Shown here piece by piece: positions 23,453-35,200 of a stretch of 64,000 nt of DNA (its first letter is position 1; the number at the start of each line of letters is the position of its first letter). A model generated the notes under the pieces. That model was not told the origin of the DNA. It searched no databases and saw only the letters and a list, made by a program, of their open reading frames with translations. The position numbers and the translations under genes are program-made. Source of the DNA: Cladopsammia gracilis (Eukaryota > Cnidaria > Anthozoa > Scleractinia > Dendrophylliidae); the NCBI GenBank assembly GCA_022457155.1, contig JAJGOT010000471.1:344001-408000 (forward strand). Reading direction: 5' to 3'.

Positions 23453-23708
23453 TAGGGATGGTGTAGTGGTGAGAGCACTCGCTTCCCACCAATGTGGCCC
23501 GGGTTCGATCCTCGGTCCAGGCGTCATATGTGGGTTGAGTTTGTTGTTGGTTCTCTCCTTGCTCCGAGAGGTTTTCTCCGGGTACTACGGTTTTCCCCTC
23601 TCCTCAAAAACCAACACTTCCAAATTCCAATTAGATCTGGAAAGTGTGCCCAATTAGTACTCACGTGCTAAATACATTTGACACTTAAATAAAGTTATTT
23701 GTTATTTA
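23453..23708 (+). mobile_element. tRNA-Gly-like SINE
   Basis: The head carries a tRNA-type A box (GGTGTAGTGGTGAGAGCAC) and a perfect B box (GGTTCGATCC at 23502-23511); the anticodon-side CTCGCTTCCCACC resembles tRNA-Gly(CCC). A tRNA-unrelated body follows, with an A/T-rich tail at about 23685-23708. It lies 18-20 bp past the stop codon of the zinc-finger gene, antisense to it, so within that gene's 3' UTR or just beyond. Confidence 0.85.
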
Positions 23709-23725
23709 CTAATACAACTGACATC

Positions 23726-25148
23726 TCATAACAAAGAAACTCCTCCAGTAAAAGGATGCGATGCAATGTAATGCGACTTCAGAGCGTTCTTCTGGTAAAA
23801 CGCTTTCTCGCAGAACTGACAGTGGAATGGCTTGTGAGGGGCGTGTGTCCTCTTATGCGTATTTGGCGTGGAAGCCAGTGCAAAACCCTTGCCGCATATG
23901 TCACACTTGAACGGCCGTTCACCGGTATGGCGATACACGTGTGCTTTTAGGTTACCCTTCTGATTGAATTCCTTGCCACAGAACTCACACTTGTACATAC
24001 GCTCATCGGAATGCGTCCTTGTGTGGTACGTCAGGTGCGTTAGCTGTTTAAATCCCCGCCCACATTTCTGGCATTTGGGTGGCTTCTCTCCTGTGTGGGT
24101 GTAGCGATGAATCTTCATGTCGACTTTCTGGTGAAACCGCTTGCCGCAGAAATCGCAGCTGAAGGGCTTGTAATCGGAGTGGGTGCGCATGTGCGTATGT
24201 AAGTTAGAAGCGCGGTTGAATGATTTATTACATTGTTGGCAAATGTATGGCCTGGAAGTTGTGTGGGTTAGCTGATGACGGGACAGGTTACCCAACTGTC
24301 TGAAGGCACGGCCACACTGCTCGCACACGTAAGGCTTATCCCCGGTGTGAATGCGCTTGTGCGTAATCAGGGTACTGGAGCGAGTGAATGTCCTGCCACA
24401 CTCATCGCACATATGTTTGGATTTGGGTTTTGGACGCTCGCTGTGACGGTGCATTATGTTGCTTTGATCACGTGCAGCTGCTGTGTCAGGAAAATGTGCC
24501 GCCTGAAGTGAACCTATCGCGTCTTGTTCATCATAGTTGCTGCTCTTCATGACGTTCAAATCCTCTGGTTGCTGCTCTTGACTCTCACTGGACGTCGCTT
24601 CGAGAGTTGAAAGCTTGTTGCGTGCATCAAAAGCCAAACATTCTTCTTTGAACTGGCCGCTTTCATTCGCATCTTGTGAAATCTCGGTGAATGCCTTATT
24701 TGATGCAGCTTGTCTAGGACTCCAGGAGATGACAGACACCCTTGACTCAATATCCAACTCTCTACCATAGGATAAGTGTTGTGTCAGATGAAAACCGCGC
24801 ATTGATTGGCTGTCTTCAGATCCGGCTGACCCACTTTGAAAGTTGAACTGGTCCTCATGTGCCTCTTGCTTGATACACACTTCTGCTTCATGCTCAATCA
24901 CTTGTTGATTAGGCATGCCATTTTGACGCGGAATGGACGATTGTCTGTCTTCTGTCAATTCACCGTTAACCCTTCATTGAAGTTGAGCCTTCTTTTGGAC
25001 GACATCGTTTCGCAGGCAAACGTGCCACTAACAGGATAACAGATAACAGACTCAAGAGGTTGGTGATTGAGAAGGTATGGCGTTGCTGCGAGGCTGGGTG
25101 CCTGGGATATCACAGGTGGCCATGGAAAATCTGTCATTTGGTTGTAAT
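23726..25148 (-). CDS. SNAG/C2H2 zinc-finger gene, exon 2 part b (eight fingers)
   Basis: Main body of a transcription factor of the SNAG zinc-finger group. Eight C2H2 fingers in tandem (about 24415 down to 23750) with TGEKP-type linkers. Fingers 3-5 (FNRASNLHTHMRTHSD, CGKRFHQKVDMKIHRYTHTGEKP) most resemble GFI1 and FEZF. The frame containing the fingers has an ATG at 24916, and sumoylation-type IKQE and FKEE motifs precede the fingers. A second frame, open from 25148 to a TGA at 24955-24957 (proline/serine/tyrosine-rich, containing TDFPWPPVISQAPS), continues the upstream coding exon but is out of register with the finger frame by one base. The exon should continue at 32074-32217 and to the SNAG exon at 36147-36234. 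As written the gene is broken twice; it may be intact on the other haplotype. Confidence 0.85.
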
Positions 25149-25667
25149 ATGCACAGCATGAAAAGACAGATTTACGTTGGCGTAATGTAAGTGTAAAGGT
25201 GGCGTAAAGTTCTAATTTACGCATATTTACGCCACATTTACATTACGTAAAGTCAAGCTTTACGCTACCTTTACGCGTACGCGTAAAGTCAGAGTAATGA
25301 GACTTATTTATGCTGGCTTTAAGTTCGGCGTAAAGCTGGTATAAAGTAGAGATTTACGCCACCTTAACGCAAACGTGTAACTATAGCGTATAGGCATCTT
25401 TAAGCCAAATTTACGCTACTTTTACGCAAAAGTGAATATGCGTCTTTAAGCCAAATTTATACTTGGTGTAAAGTCAACTGCATGCTTGTACAAAGCAACA
25501 GTATGGACACGACAATGTACTCCTGCATGCATGAATTCAAATTCCAACAGCAAAAAAGAAAAAGGAAAAAAAAATGATGTTTTTAAGGAAAGGAGACAAC
25601 TGATCAATCTGTTGTGTTCACAATCTGGTTTATTTATCATTTATGTTACTTACATTAACAAGGTAAA

Positions 25668-25845
25668 ATTGTAAACCTTGTTCTGATATGACTTGAAAAT
25701 AACTGGAACAAAAACGCTAAAAATTGAAAGCTTTTTCTAGTATCACTTGAAAATAAGTATGAAAACCTTGTTACAATATCACGACACTTGAAAATAACTG
25801 GAAAAGAAACATTGAAAAGTGTAAACCTTGTTCTAATATCAGTCT
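25668..25845. repeat. Short tandem repeat, three units of about 60 bp
   Basis: Units contain AAACCTTGTT(C/A)(T/C)(A/G)ATAT and CACTTGAAAATAA(C/G)T, diverged from each other. Inside the CACTA-like element. Confidence 0.55.
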
Positions 25846-26589
25846 TTTATTGCCACTTTCATCTTTCTTTCTGGATCCAATGGTTTGCAGTCCAGAATTT
25901 TAAATTCCCTGATCAGTCCATCAGATCACCATCCTGAATACATGTCTGGAACAAAATTACAACAGGTTAGATGTACTACCCAAACTGAATGGAGACTACT
26001 ATATAATTCAAGGAAAAGTTAGATTTTAGGGGCACTAATTTAGAATAGTTTCCTTAAAACAAGTTAGATTATTTGAAGAAGAGAGAAAACACATGATTCC
26101 AAAAAACCTTTTTCAACAACTGTTCTATTTCTCCACACAGATGCATGTACACATGTAACAAGGGGACATATTGTCAACAGACCTTACTAAAGTCATATAG
26201 TTACAACACTTACTCCACAGCCTTGACACTAACATGTACTAGTGAAAACCCTCACAGGCATTACAGGGCATATGGGTTTAACTGACAACACTAAAACATT
26301 TCAAGGTGCTATTTGGCAAAAAGTTAATACAGCTCATTGATCATTGATTCATCAGATCACCACCCCCCCCCCCCCCTCCCCCCCACCCCCACCGGATTTT
26401 GGAGATTTGAGAGTAAATAAGTTAATATGTGGTGTAGGAGAAGTAAATGGGGATGTGCATACATGTAGGCTAATAAATTGGGCACGTGAGGAAGGGGGGA
26501 AGGGGTTTTGTGTGTCTTACCCTTGGTATGACTTGGAGTCTTATATCAATGCATTTGCCCCAAACAAAACAAAACAATCCTGGTCCATT

Positions 26590-27184
26590 TGGTGTAGATT
26601 CGTCTAAAACTATTTGTACTCCTTATAGCCAAGAAAATAGTGTTTTTTTGTTCTAATGCGGGTAGTCAGTGTGTAGCGATGAGTTCAACAGCTATATTGT
26701 ATAATTTTAGTCGCATAACATGTGCATCAGACCTTGTCGTAATTACGAATTTTGGTAATGAGTTGCATACTTATCTTTCTAATTTAACACAAAAAGAATG
26801 CCTTGTGTTAACTGAAGTTCCTGATGTTGTTTGTATGGGAGAGTTAACTTTCAATTTATTAGAGTATAGTGAAAGTTATTATGGAAATGAACATTATTTT
26901 AATGACAGTAAATTATAATAGAAGAGAGTTGTTTACCTTTGTTTGAGGCTTTTGAATCGTTATTATGTGATAATTATAAGTCATTTATTTTGACAATAAT
27001 AATTTATACAGTCGCTATTTTTGAGACAAGACTGGCAAGGGATCAGGGATGGTGTATTCAAAGTGTTTGATTCACATAGTAGAGATCAGAATGCGGAATG
27101 AATGATCCATGTGGGACGTGTGTATTGACTGAAGTTAGTTCTCTTGAAGAGTTCGAAGAGTTTGAAGTAAAAGGTCTGGAGTGA
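26590..27184 (+). pseudogene. Broken cysteine-protease-like domain of the transposon
   Basis: Three reading-frame pieces form one recognisable domain: FGVDSSKTICTPYSQENSV, then GSQCVAMSSTAILYNF through LVLTEVPDVVCMGEL (26640-26918), then DGVFKVFDSHSRDQ and GTCVLTEVSSLEEF (27045-27184). The GSQC cysteine and the FDSH segment give a Cys plus D-x-H layout like that of herpesvirus-tegument-type or OTU-type deubiquitinating proteases, a domain I associate with large DNA transposons of fishes and cnidarians. At least two frameshifts and a stop separate the pieces. Function in the element is inference. Confidence 0.55.
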
Positions 27185-28389
27185 AGATATCCTTAACAGC
27201 CCAATCATAGTACTCGCAGAGTTCTTGTTTAAATTATAGTCTCCCATGCAGCCGTGTGTTGCATGACGAGACAAATAACGGCTGCGTGGGAGACTACAGT
27301 ATTTAAATTGTAGCTAAGTATTTGGACCAGGGGACTACCAGTGAAATGGAGCTGGGGGGGAGCAAAATATGGGCTGAGGCTACTGTATAAAGTAAAGGAA
27401 TGCCAAAAAGTGGAACAAAAAAGTGGTGCAAATTTAGAGCATAATCAAGTTAAGAAAAATGCAAGCAAGGCCATTTTAACAGCAAAAAAAATGTACTTTG
27501 ACATAATTAAGTATAATGTGGACCCGCTCCAAACACCACCTGATGAACCACCCCACCCCTTAATTTTCCTCAATTTAATTTTTCTGAATTTTTCTGTCAG
27601 TGAAAAGAATGGACTGGATAGATGGATGAACTCAGTATTTCTTGACTGCACATACACAGCGAACCCAAAAGAAAAGCACGTGGGATTGTTTGCATCCCAC
27701 AATAATAATAGCTTGGGACTTGGCCCAGTCCTTTTTGTTCTAAGTGTGTCGAGCGAAATCTGTTACAAGAGCACTAAAACTTGACATGCTCCTGTCCCAA
27801 CAGCACCAGCCTGGAATCGGACTGTGTGTAACATGCAATGACAGCGAAAGTGTAAAATTGCAGTTTAATAAATATATTGATAGTAGGAAGTCATAATATT
27901 GATGTTGAATGCCATATGTATTTCAACTTAAGACTGTGTTTTTAAATACCCTGTCTCCAGTCCACAGTCCATTCTTTATACTGACAGAAAAATTTGGTTA
28001 AAAAAAATTAAAATTGGGGAAAATCAGGGGTAGTCCATCAGGTTGTCCATGGACTGAGTCCACAGGGGTAGTCCATGGACCCAGGTCCACATTTTGTATA
28101 CATCCCTTTTATTCACCTGAAAGTCTGACCTTTTGCTTTTTCTCTCTCAAATTTTGTTAAAGACAAAACTAATTACTGGTAAAAGGACTTTGTGTCACCC
28201 AATTCTGTCTGCAATCATACTTGTGATTAAACATATTGGATTCCTGCAATTTCGTTCAATCACTCACATGATTACAGAGGGAATTCAGCTGCACTCATCC
28301 ACTAGCATAATTTGTTTGAATGTTCCCAAAACCTACACACCCAGTATTTCGGTACAGTATATACTAATTAACAATTGGTTCATGATTTA

Positions 28390-28520
28390 GCGTGCACTAT
28401 CGAGTTATGGAGCATGCGGGAAGTTTGGAGAGCACGAAAGAAGTGTAAGAGTTCGCCTTGGGCAACTCTAGCTTCTTGAGTGCTCTCCAAACTTCCCACG
28501 TGCTCCATAACTCGTTATAC
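28390..28520. repeat. Foldback element, second copy of GCACTAT..GAGTTATGGA family
   Basis: TATCGAGTTATGGAGCATGC..GGGAAGTTTGGAGAGC faces GCTCTCCAAACTTCCC..GTGCTCCATAACTCG. Same family as 10220-10354; a third partial start occurs near 29262. Inside the CACTA-like element. Confidence 0.65.
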
Positions 28521-28858
28521 AATGAACTGAATACTACGCACTCTGTGATTGGCCACTGCCTATGATCTATCAGAGTACAGACACACGGCTGACGTCATAG
28601 AAAAATTGTTTGCTTTGTTTTGTCCAACATGGCGCACAGTTATGAAAATCTTTGCGAGATTATTCTGGATTGAGCAAGTGAAAGTCATATAAAATGTTTA
28701 GCAGGAGCTGTTTACGAGCAAGAAGAAGAAGAAACCAAGACAAAAAGTGTTCTTGGCGACTTGAAAAAAACCGAAACTGGAACAAATCTTAGAACAGTCG
28801 AGTGCTTCGAGGCAAGTTCATAATTTTACTCTTTTTACTTTTCTGTTCTTTGTATAAA

Positions 28859-29021
28859 ACAAATAGATTCCATTTGGCCGTGTGTCTGTTCAGTTATAGA
28901 TCACAGAAGACGTCAAAATGTGGTAAGAACATCAGTGACACTTTTTGGTTCTTACCACATTTTGATGTCATCTGTGATCTATAACTGAACAGACACACGG
29001 CCAAATGGAATCTATTTGTTA
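28859..29021. repeat. Near-perfect palindrome with about 70-bp arms
   Basis: AACAAATAGATTCCATTTGG begins the left arm and its complement ends the right arm; only a few mismatches separate the arms, with a loop of about 20 bp. The two opposed 60-codon frames over it are mirror images and not genes. Confidence 0.8.
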
Positions 29022-29369
29022 AATAGTGCACAGTTAAAAGCATGAACCAATTGTTTTTTAACATAGCCAAATCCAACGCGATAAACGGACAACAATATCA
29101 GAAGTGATTGTTTGCGGTAAGCGAAAGATTAAGCAAAATAGGAATTGGTTTTATTTCAAATTTTCTGTTGAAAGCTTGAGTTTTATTTTACTGCAGTTTA
29201 AATACAAAATTCTTTATTTTTAAAAAAGAAATCACGGTCAACAATGGCACTTTTATTTATCAGCATGCACTATCGGGATTTTGAGCATGCTTACGTATAC
29301 TGAATTTGATTGCGCGGCTCTGCTAGCTATGTTGTAATATAAATTTTCAATTAGTATATGCCAGTATGT

Positions 29370-29780
29370 GTTTCCATAGCTGAGATTTCAGCCTGGTCAA
29401 CAGGGCTGAAATTTTGCTGTCAGTGATTACATGGCAAATTTCAGCCCGGGCGCCAAGTTTGAAATTGTGCGGAAGATTGATAACGAGAATGAAAATAGCG
29501 TTGAAGATTCAACTGCACTTGCCCAAATTCACTTTTCAGCTCGGGCTGAAATTCTGATGCGATCACATGGCGAATTTCAGCCCGTTTGGCCGGGCTGAAA
29601 ATTCCAGCCCGGTTTCTGAAACCGGGATGGAATTTTCAGCCCGGGCTGCAACTTTGTTCATGTAATCACTAACTTCATTTTAACAGGATTTATTTCGCAA
29701 GCTGGGCTGAAATCTCAGCCCGGTCAACCGGGCAGAACTCTCAGCCTGCGCTGAAATTCGCCATGACAGTAATCGGCCCC
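29370..29780. repeat. Cluster of inverted TTTCAGCCCGG motifs
   Basis: TTTCAGCC(C/T)GG and its complement occur many times in both orientations, with ATTACATGG blocks. A related cluster lies at 38560-38915. Probably several overlapping MITE ends. Confidence 0.6.
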
Positions 29781-32073
29781 TAAAAGCTTTGTAATTCCCA
29801 CAGAACTTCTGCCTTGAACTGCCGTTAAATTTGAAAATTGTGATCATGAAAGCTTAACGAAGACAACTTAAGGCCCTACACCGTAAAACAAAGATTATAG
29901 CTTACCTCTAACGTTTCTTCGACTATTTGACTCCATGGATCTACAGCTTCAAGAGCTGAATTTCCATCTGTAGCACGATCGAGATGATGCGAAAGATGAT
30001 GATGCGAAAGTCATCCGCTCAAATATACTCGATGCAAAGTAAGGCGAAGAAATAGAAGTTTCGGTCTCATCAACTACTTTCTTTAGCGAAGGATAAAAGC
30101 AAAGGAGATCACGGCATTTCCACCAGCAACGAACAAAAAATATCGCACCTTTCAAATTCTAATATGGCGGCACGCTCTCTCAAATGAGAATCCGCCGGCC
30201 CGACACAATGCAGTCACTGATCGTCACCAGATCTCTTACAGGGCCTTACAGTTCGTATCTCGGGTCTAGCTCGATTGAACAAACAGTTCACTTGAACTGT
30301 TAATCTATTCCATGGTCTTCCATACTCTTAGATCAAACGTGACTGCGAACGCGAACACAGGAGGACACTGGCGTTTTATTTTTGCGTCCACTATAATACA
30401 TTTACCCCACTATCTCAGAGCCATTTCGCCCGGCGTTCCAGGCCCCATTAAGGTTACAATGTACCTTCGGGGTGTCTCCAGTATAACAGCTCTAGCGTCT
30501 TAAGATTACACTTAATATACCTAAACCCAGACATCAAATTAAATCTTATAGAGATGGCTATCTAAATATGGAAACCATTTGGTAATAGGAAGAATTGTCG
30601 AATTCTTTACGACGTCTAAATCAGCTTTAAAACGCTATAACGCAAAGCGATTATTGTATTTTGCTAATATGATTTGTTCTCGGATTTCCGGACACAAAGC
30701 GCTAAAAAAAAACGTGTCGGCGATTTCCCATATTCAATTGCAGTGAAAAGTTACAGAATATTTTCAAAAAAGGGAGAAAAAAAAATGGAATGATCGCACG
30801 GAAATCGCTCTTAACGAAAAAGGTTTCGGAAATAAGAAATTCGCCGATAAGTTTTTGTTGATTATATGTTAGCCTAGCTTCTGTCCAAATTTGAGGAAAA
30901 TCGAACAAATTCCCTTTGAGTTGTAGCTCTATAAAGTGTCCCCAACAAGCGAAAAATTAACTTTGAGAAAACAGCGCTTAAAAAAACATATCGCTTCATA
31001 AACAAACTCCGCCCACAAAAGTTATACCGTCATTTCTCCGTCAATTTTCACTATTTTTCGATAATTTTTTTTTGGATGAAAGTTCATTCTCTAAACTTTA
31101 TTTTTACGCAACAAAAAAAAAAAATTCAATAAATTTTCGATCTGAAGGTACTCTGTAACCTTAAATTAAGAGGGTTTAGTATAGTTCCGATAATATTCGT
31201 ATTCGCCCAGTAGCAACTGTAAAACTCGAAGCGTTTTCAAACGTAAGAACATTTAATTTTTTTACAGTTGATCAAAGTATTTCTAGACTACTGTTCCCTA
31301 AAAATCCCTGATTTTTCTCCAATTTGCATTTTGCCTTGGCCTTGACTGGTTCGAACACTGATCAGGCTTTTTCTTCATTAGTCAGATAGTTAGGTTTGGG
31401 TGAACCTTCACAACCATGAGTATGCGATGAAAGGCAGTTTGAGGCGATTTGTTATGGTAGCTTTACGCACACTTTGCACCACTACCAAATGAATCTTTAG
31501 TGTTTTGCACACCGCGCACTGAATCATCAGAGCACAAACTCAGCCTTCTTATATAAACCAGCCAAACTGGCTAGAGCACTGATTTTCCTTCCCTCTTCCG
31601 ATTAAGCAGTTTGGTAGTGTCCTAGGTGTCAGCGGAAGAACAGAAGGAAGAAAGATCGTACGTGACGGTCACGTATCACAAACCGATCGCAAGTGTAGCT
31701 GCGGCCAAATCGTCACACAGTATTCAAACTTCACTTTACGTTCGTTTCTGTAGAGAGCGGTTAAAGCAACTTTAATGTACGTGAAACGTTAACAATCGTG
31801 AGTGTGACTAAACACATTTACGCTAGCTTTACAAAAGCTTTACGTTTGACTAAGTAAAACGCAACTTTATGCAAACTTTACATCCTACGTAAATAAGCGT
31901 AAAGCTGAGTAACCAACTTTACGCTACCTTTAAACAGGCTTTAAGTCCCGATGACGTAAATCTACCTTTATACACCTTTACGGGCATGTAAAGTTGATGT
32001 AAAGTTTGTTTACCAACTTTACGCGGATTTAAGCAAACTTTAATTTTCCGTAAATTTGAATTTTCATGCTGTG

Positions 32074-32217
32074 ATGGTGGTTGAATATAGCTGCTTGAAG
32101 TCGCTGTAGCTGGATGGTACATGAAGGGGTACCGGTCGATGACACAGAAAGCTGAGTGGGGAAACTGCAGTTGCTTTCTCTTCATGGCCTCAAATGGGTC
32201 GTGCGCGAAAACACCAG
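32074..32217 (-). CDS. SNAG/C2H2 zinc-finger gene, exon 2 part a
   Basis: On the minus strand a strong acceptor (pyrimidine-rich run ending TTGCACTAG, AG at 32219-32218) precedes an open frame starting at 32217. The first two bases complete the codon begun by the last base of the SNAG exon. The frame encodes GVFAHDPFEAMKRKQLQF.. and ends ..SSSYIQPP exactly at the transposon. Removing 25152-32073 and one ATG copy continues it as YYNQMTDFPWPP.. at 25148. The P/S/Y-rich composition fits the region between a SNAG motif and zinc fingers. Evidence is positional and frame-based; no transcript data. Confidence 0.75.
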
Positions 32218-32219
32218 CT

Positions 32220-35200
32220 AGTGCAAAAAATGAAAAATAAAATGTGTTAAACGTTTTACAATGAATTGGGTACTAAATCCAGATTTTAATCAGTGTGCTG
32301 CAAAAAGCAAGGACAAACATGAGGTAATGGTAAACTAAATCTGATCCTGGTATTTACGCTTTCATCAACCCTATTTTCACGAAGACTGAAAGCACTCGTG
32401 TGATTGCGATGATATCTGCTCTGACATGTGGCTGATGTATCGCAATTCAAGGTCGATGATTCAGTATTATATCGTGTATAGTTTATAATCAGGGAGCGAG
32501 TAACCGTTGAGGACCTGAGAACCTCCGGGCGAGCAATAAAACTAGCAGTAATCACAGATTATGGAGACGCGTTCCAAGGAATTTCCGGCGGAAATGAGCC
32601 CCTGAAAAAAAACAATAAGGGCAGCCATTTGGAAGACCGGCCACCATCTCAAATTTTACGGTTGTGACTAGAATGGATGCTCCAAAATCAGGTTTGGACC
32701 AGCGGTTTCAGTGAAAACATTGGTTTGGTGGGGGGTTCTCATTCTCGCGGGCTCAGAAATCTGATTTTGGAGTATCCATTTAAGTCACAACCCAAATTTT
32801 ACTGCACATAAATCACAGGACAACCAACACGAAATTAGGATTGCGCAGTCTTCGAACGCGATAATATGTGTAAGGCCTATGTGTAAAACTTACCGGTATC
32901 ATCACAGGGAACCTAGACTCACAATGAGAGTCTTCAACGACAAAAATATAAGGATTTGTATGGGTTTTTATCGTGAGTTTGATAAAATATCAAAATTATA
33001 AATAAACCCGTTAAAGTGTTCATACCTCATTATATAATATTTAGAAGCCAGAAAGCCGCCAAGAAACAACAGATGTACATCATTTAAGGTGGCTCGACTG
33101 GGTTTTTGAGCGACGATACCGTTTAGCTTTGAGAAACTTGTGTACCACCACAAACGATCCAACGGAAAATTGATTGCCACAGCTGTACTAGAGAAAGATT
33201 AAAGTTTCAGATGAGATTAGTTTTATAGAAATCGGAGTTGCCAAAGCAACGTTATGACGTCACATCCGGTTTTACATAATACCGAATTACTTGTCATCAA
33301 GAGATAATTTTGGAAAACGCTCTCTGGATCTTCGACCTGACGTACTTGTCCTTAGGTCTACAAAATTTTACAAATTTCTATGGAAGCGTTTTCGAGAAAA
33401 TTTCGAGTGAATTTTTAAGGTGTTAAAATACAACAAAAACAAAACAATTTAGAAATGTTATTAAAACTTATGTCTACAGGGCTTGATGAAATAATGTTTT
33501 GGTCTGACATGAATTTTATACCATCCAAATACATTAGGTGAAAATCTCAAGGAAATCGCTCCCTTCGGATTTCAGAAATATTACCTTGAATATGAACTGG
33601 CCTAGAGTGTTATTTCGCTTTTACATCAAAAATTGATCCTACACTTATTAAAATTGTCATGAATTAAAAAGCGAATGATGAATTTTTTTAAAACTTAGTC
33701 CTTATAAAGATTAATTAATATTCAATACAACTGCCAAGTTTCAAATTCATTGAAACGTTCTAAGGCTGTCAATTTACAGCCTCAACGTAGGAAAATATTG
33801 AGCTGATTTTCACGAAAGTGATTTGTTGATCTCATTATGTGTCTCCATTGTCTCGAATCGCCATGCAATTGTAAATTTCAGTACATAATGAATTCATAAA
33901 CACTTCATTGCTTTGTTTTAAGTGTTACATGAATTCATGATGTACTGAAAGCTACAATTCCACGGCGATTTGAGACAATGGAGATGCATATTCAAACAAC
34001 AAGCCACAAGCGCGAAAATCAGCTCAATATTTTCCTGAGTTGGCGCTAAAAATTTACAGCCTTAGAATGTTTCAATGAATTTGAAACTTGGAGATTGTAT
34101 TAAACATTAATTAATCTTCATTCGCTTTTTAATTCATGACAATTTTAATAAATGTAGGGTCAATTTTTGATGTTAAAGCGAAATAACACTCCAGGCCAGT
34201 TCATATTCAAGGTAATATTTCTGAAATCCAAACAGAGCGATTTCCTTGAGATTTTCACCTAAGGTATTTGGATGGTATAAAATTCATGTAAGACCAAAAA
34301 ATTTTTTCATCAAGCCCTGTAGACATAAGTTTTAATAACATTTCAAAATTGTTTTGTTTTTGTTGTATTTTGACACCTTAAAACTTCACTCGAAATTTTC
34401 TCGAAAACGCTTCCATAGAAATTTGCAAAATTTTGAAGACCTAAGGACAAGTACGTCAGGTCGAAGATCCAGAGAGCGTTTTCCAAAATTATCTCTTGAT
34501 GGCAAGTAATTCGGTATTATGTAAAACCGGAAGTGACGTCATAACGTTGCTTTGGCAACTCCGATTTCCATAAAACTAACCTCATCTGAAACTTTAATCT
34601 TTCTCTAGTACAGCTGTGGCAATCGATTTTCCGTTGGATCGTTTGCGGTGGTACACGCGTTTCTCAAAGCTAAACGGTATCGTCGCTCAAAAACCCAGTC
34701 GAGCCACCTTAATGAGGTATGAAAACTTTAATGGCTGTTTATTTATAATTTTGATATTTTATCAAACTCACGATAAAATCCCATACAAACCTTATGTTAA
34801 TTTTTGTCGTTCATGACTCTCATTGTGAATCTGGGCTCCTTGTGATATCATTAGCCCACATTACACACCATCAAGCCAAGCAATTTAGTCGTGTAATGTG
34901 GGTTAACATTGTGACCATTCAAATGAAAGTTCTTCAGCAGTACTTTAGCCTGCGAGCAAGGTCTCGAAGTTGCTCGAGATGATTTGCTGTATAAACAGCT
35001 GTATCGCTAAATTACTCCCATGAAGGCCGTATGGATCACGTGTAGGTCACGTTGTAGGTAGCCATCTTGGAATGACTCTGGAATTCGCAGTGCATCCTGG
35101 TATTTCAAGTTACGGTCGCCACAATCGCTGGAGAGTGGTTTCTATATGATCGCTGCGATCGCTGAACTTTCTAGCGATCGCAGCGATCGTAGCTTAATGG

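Larger units (their letters stand above)
20024..23725. other. Region between TMEM115 and the zinc-finger gene
   Basis: Holds the TMEM115 3' UTR (no canonical AATAAA close to the stop), TTAA MITE copy 2, a short hairpin at about 21343-21409, the MITE at 21443-21602, the CCAAT-rich MITE and a SINE. No further gene is recognised. Confidence 0.5.
25152..32073. mobile_element. CACTA/EnSpm-like transposon (6.9 kb) inserted in the zinc-finger exon
   Basis: Ends are CACAGCATGAAAA and its exact complement, with ATTTACG following five bases further in on both sides. The 3-bp sequence ATG flanks both ends (25149-25151, 32074-32076). CA-starting ends and a 3-bp duplication fit EnSpm/CACTA. Both subterminal regions (25170-25460, 31700-32060) are packed with direct and inverted copies of GCGTAAA/TTTACGC, as expected for transposase-binding arrays. 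The interior holds a broken cysteine-protease-like frame (26590-27184), secondary foldback elements and GC-rich repeats, but no recognisable transposase, so it is probably non-autonomous or heavily overwritten. Confidence 0.75.

Noticed and set aside
23461..23530. Genuine tRNA gene at the SINE head
   Set aside because: A and B boxes are present, but acceptor and anticodon stems do not pair well and a SINE body with A/T-rich tail follows.
27341..27784. 147-codon frame downstream of the protease remnant
   Set aside because: Lysine-, asparagine- and proline-rich without family motifs, starts in simple sequence and is not continuous with the transposon domain.
32968..34816. Two related frames beginning MAI(N/D)FPLDRL
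   Set aside because: They lie at mirror positions of the long palindrome and decay quickly; no domain is recognisable.
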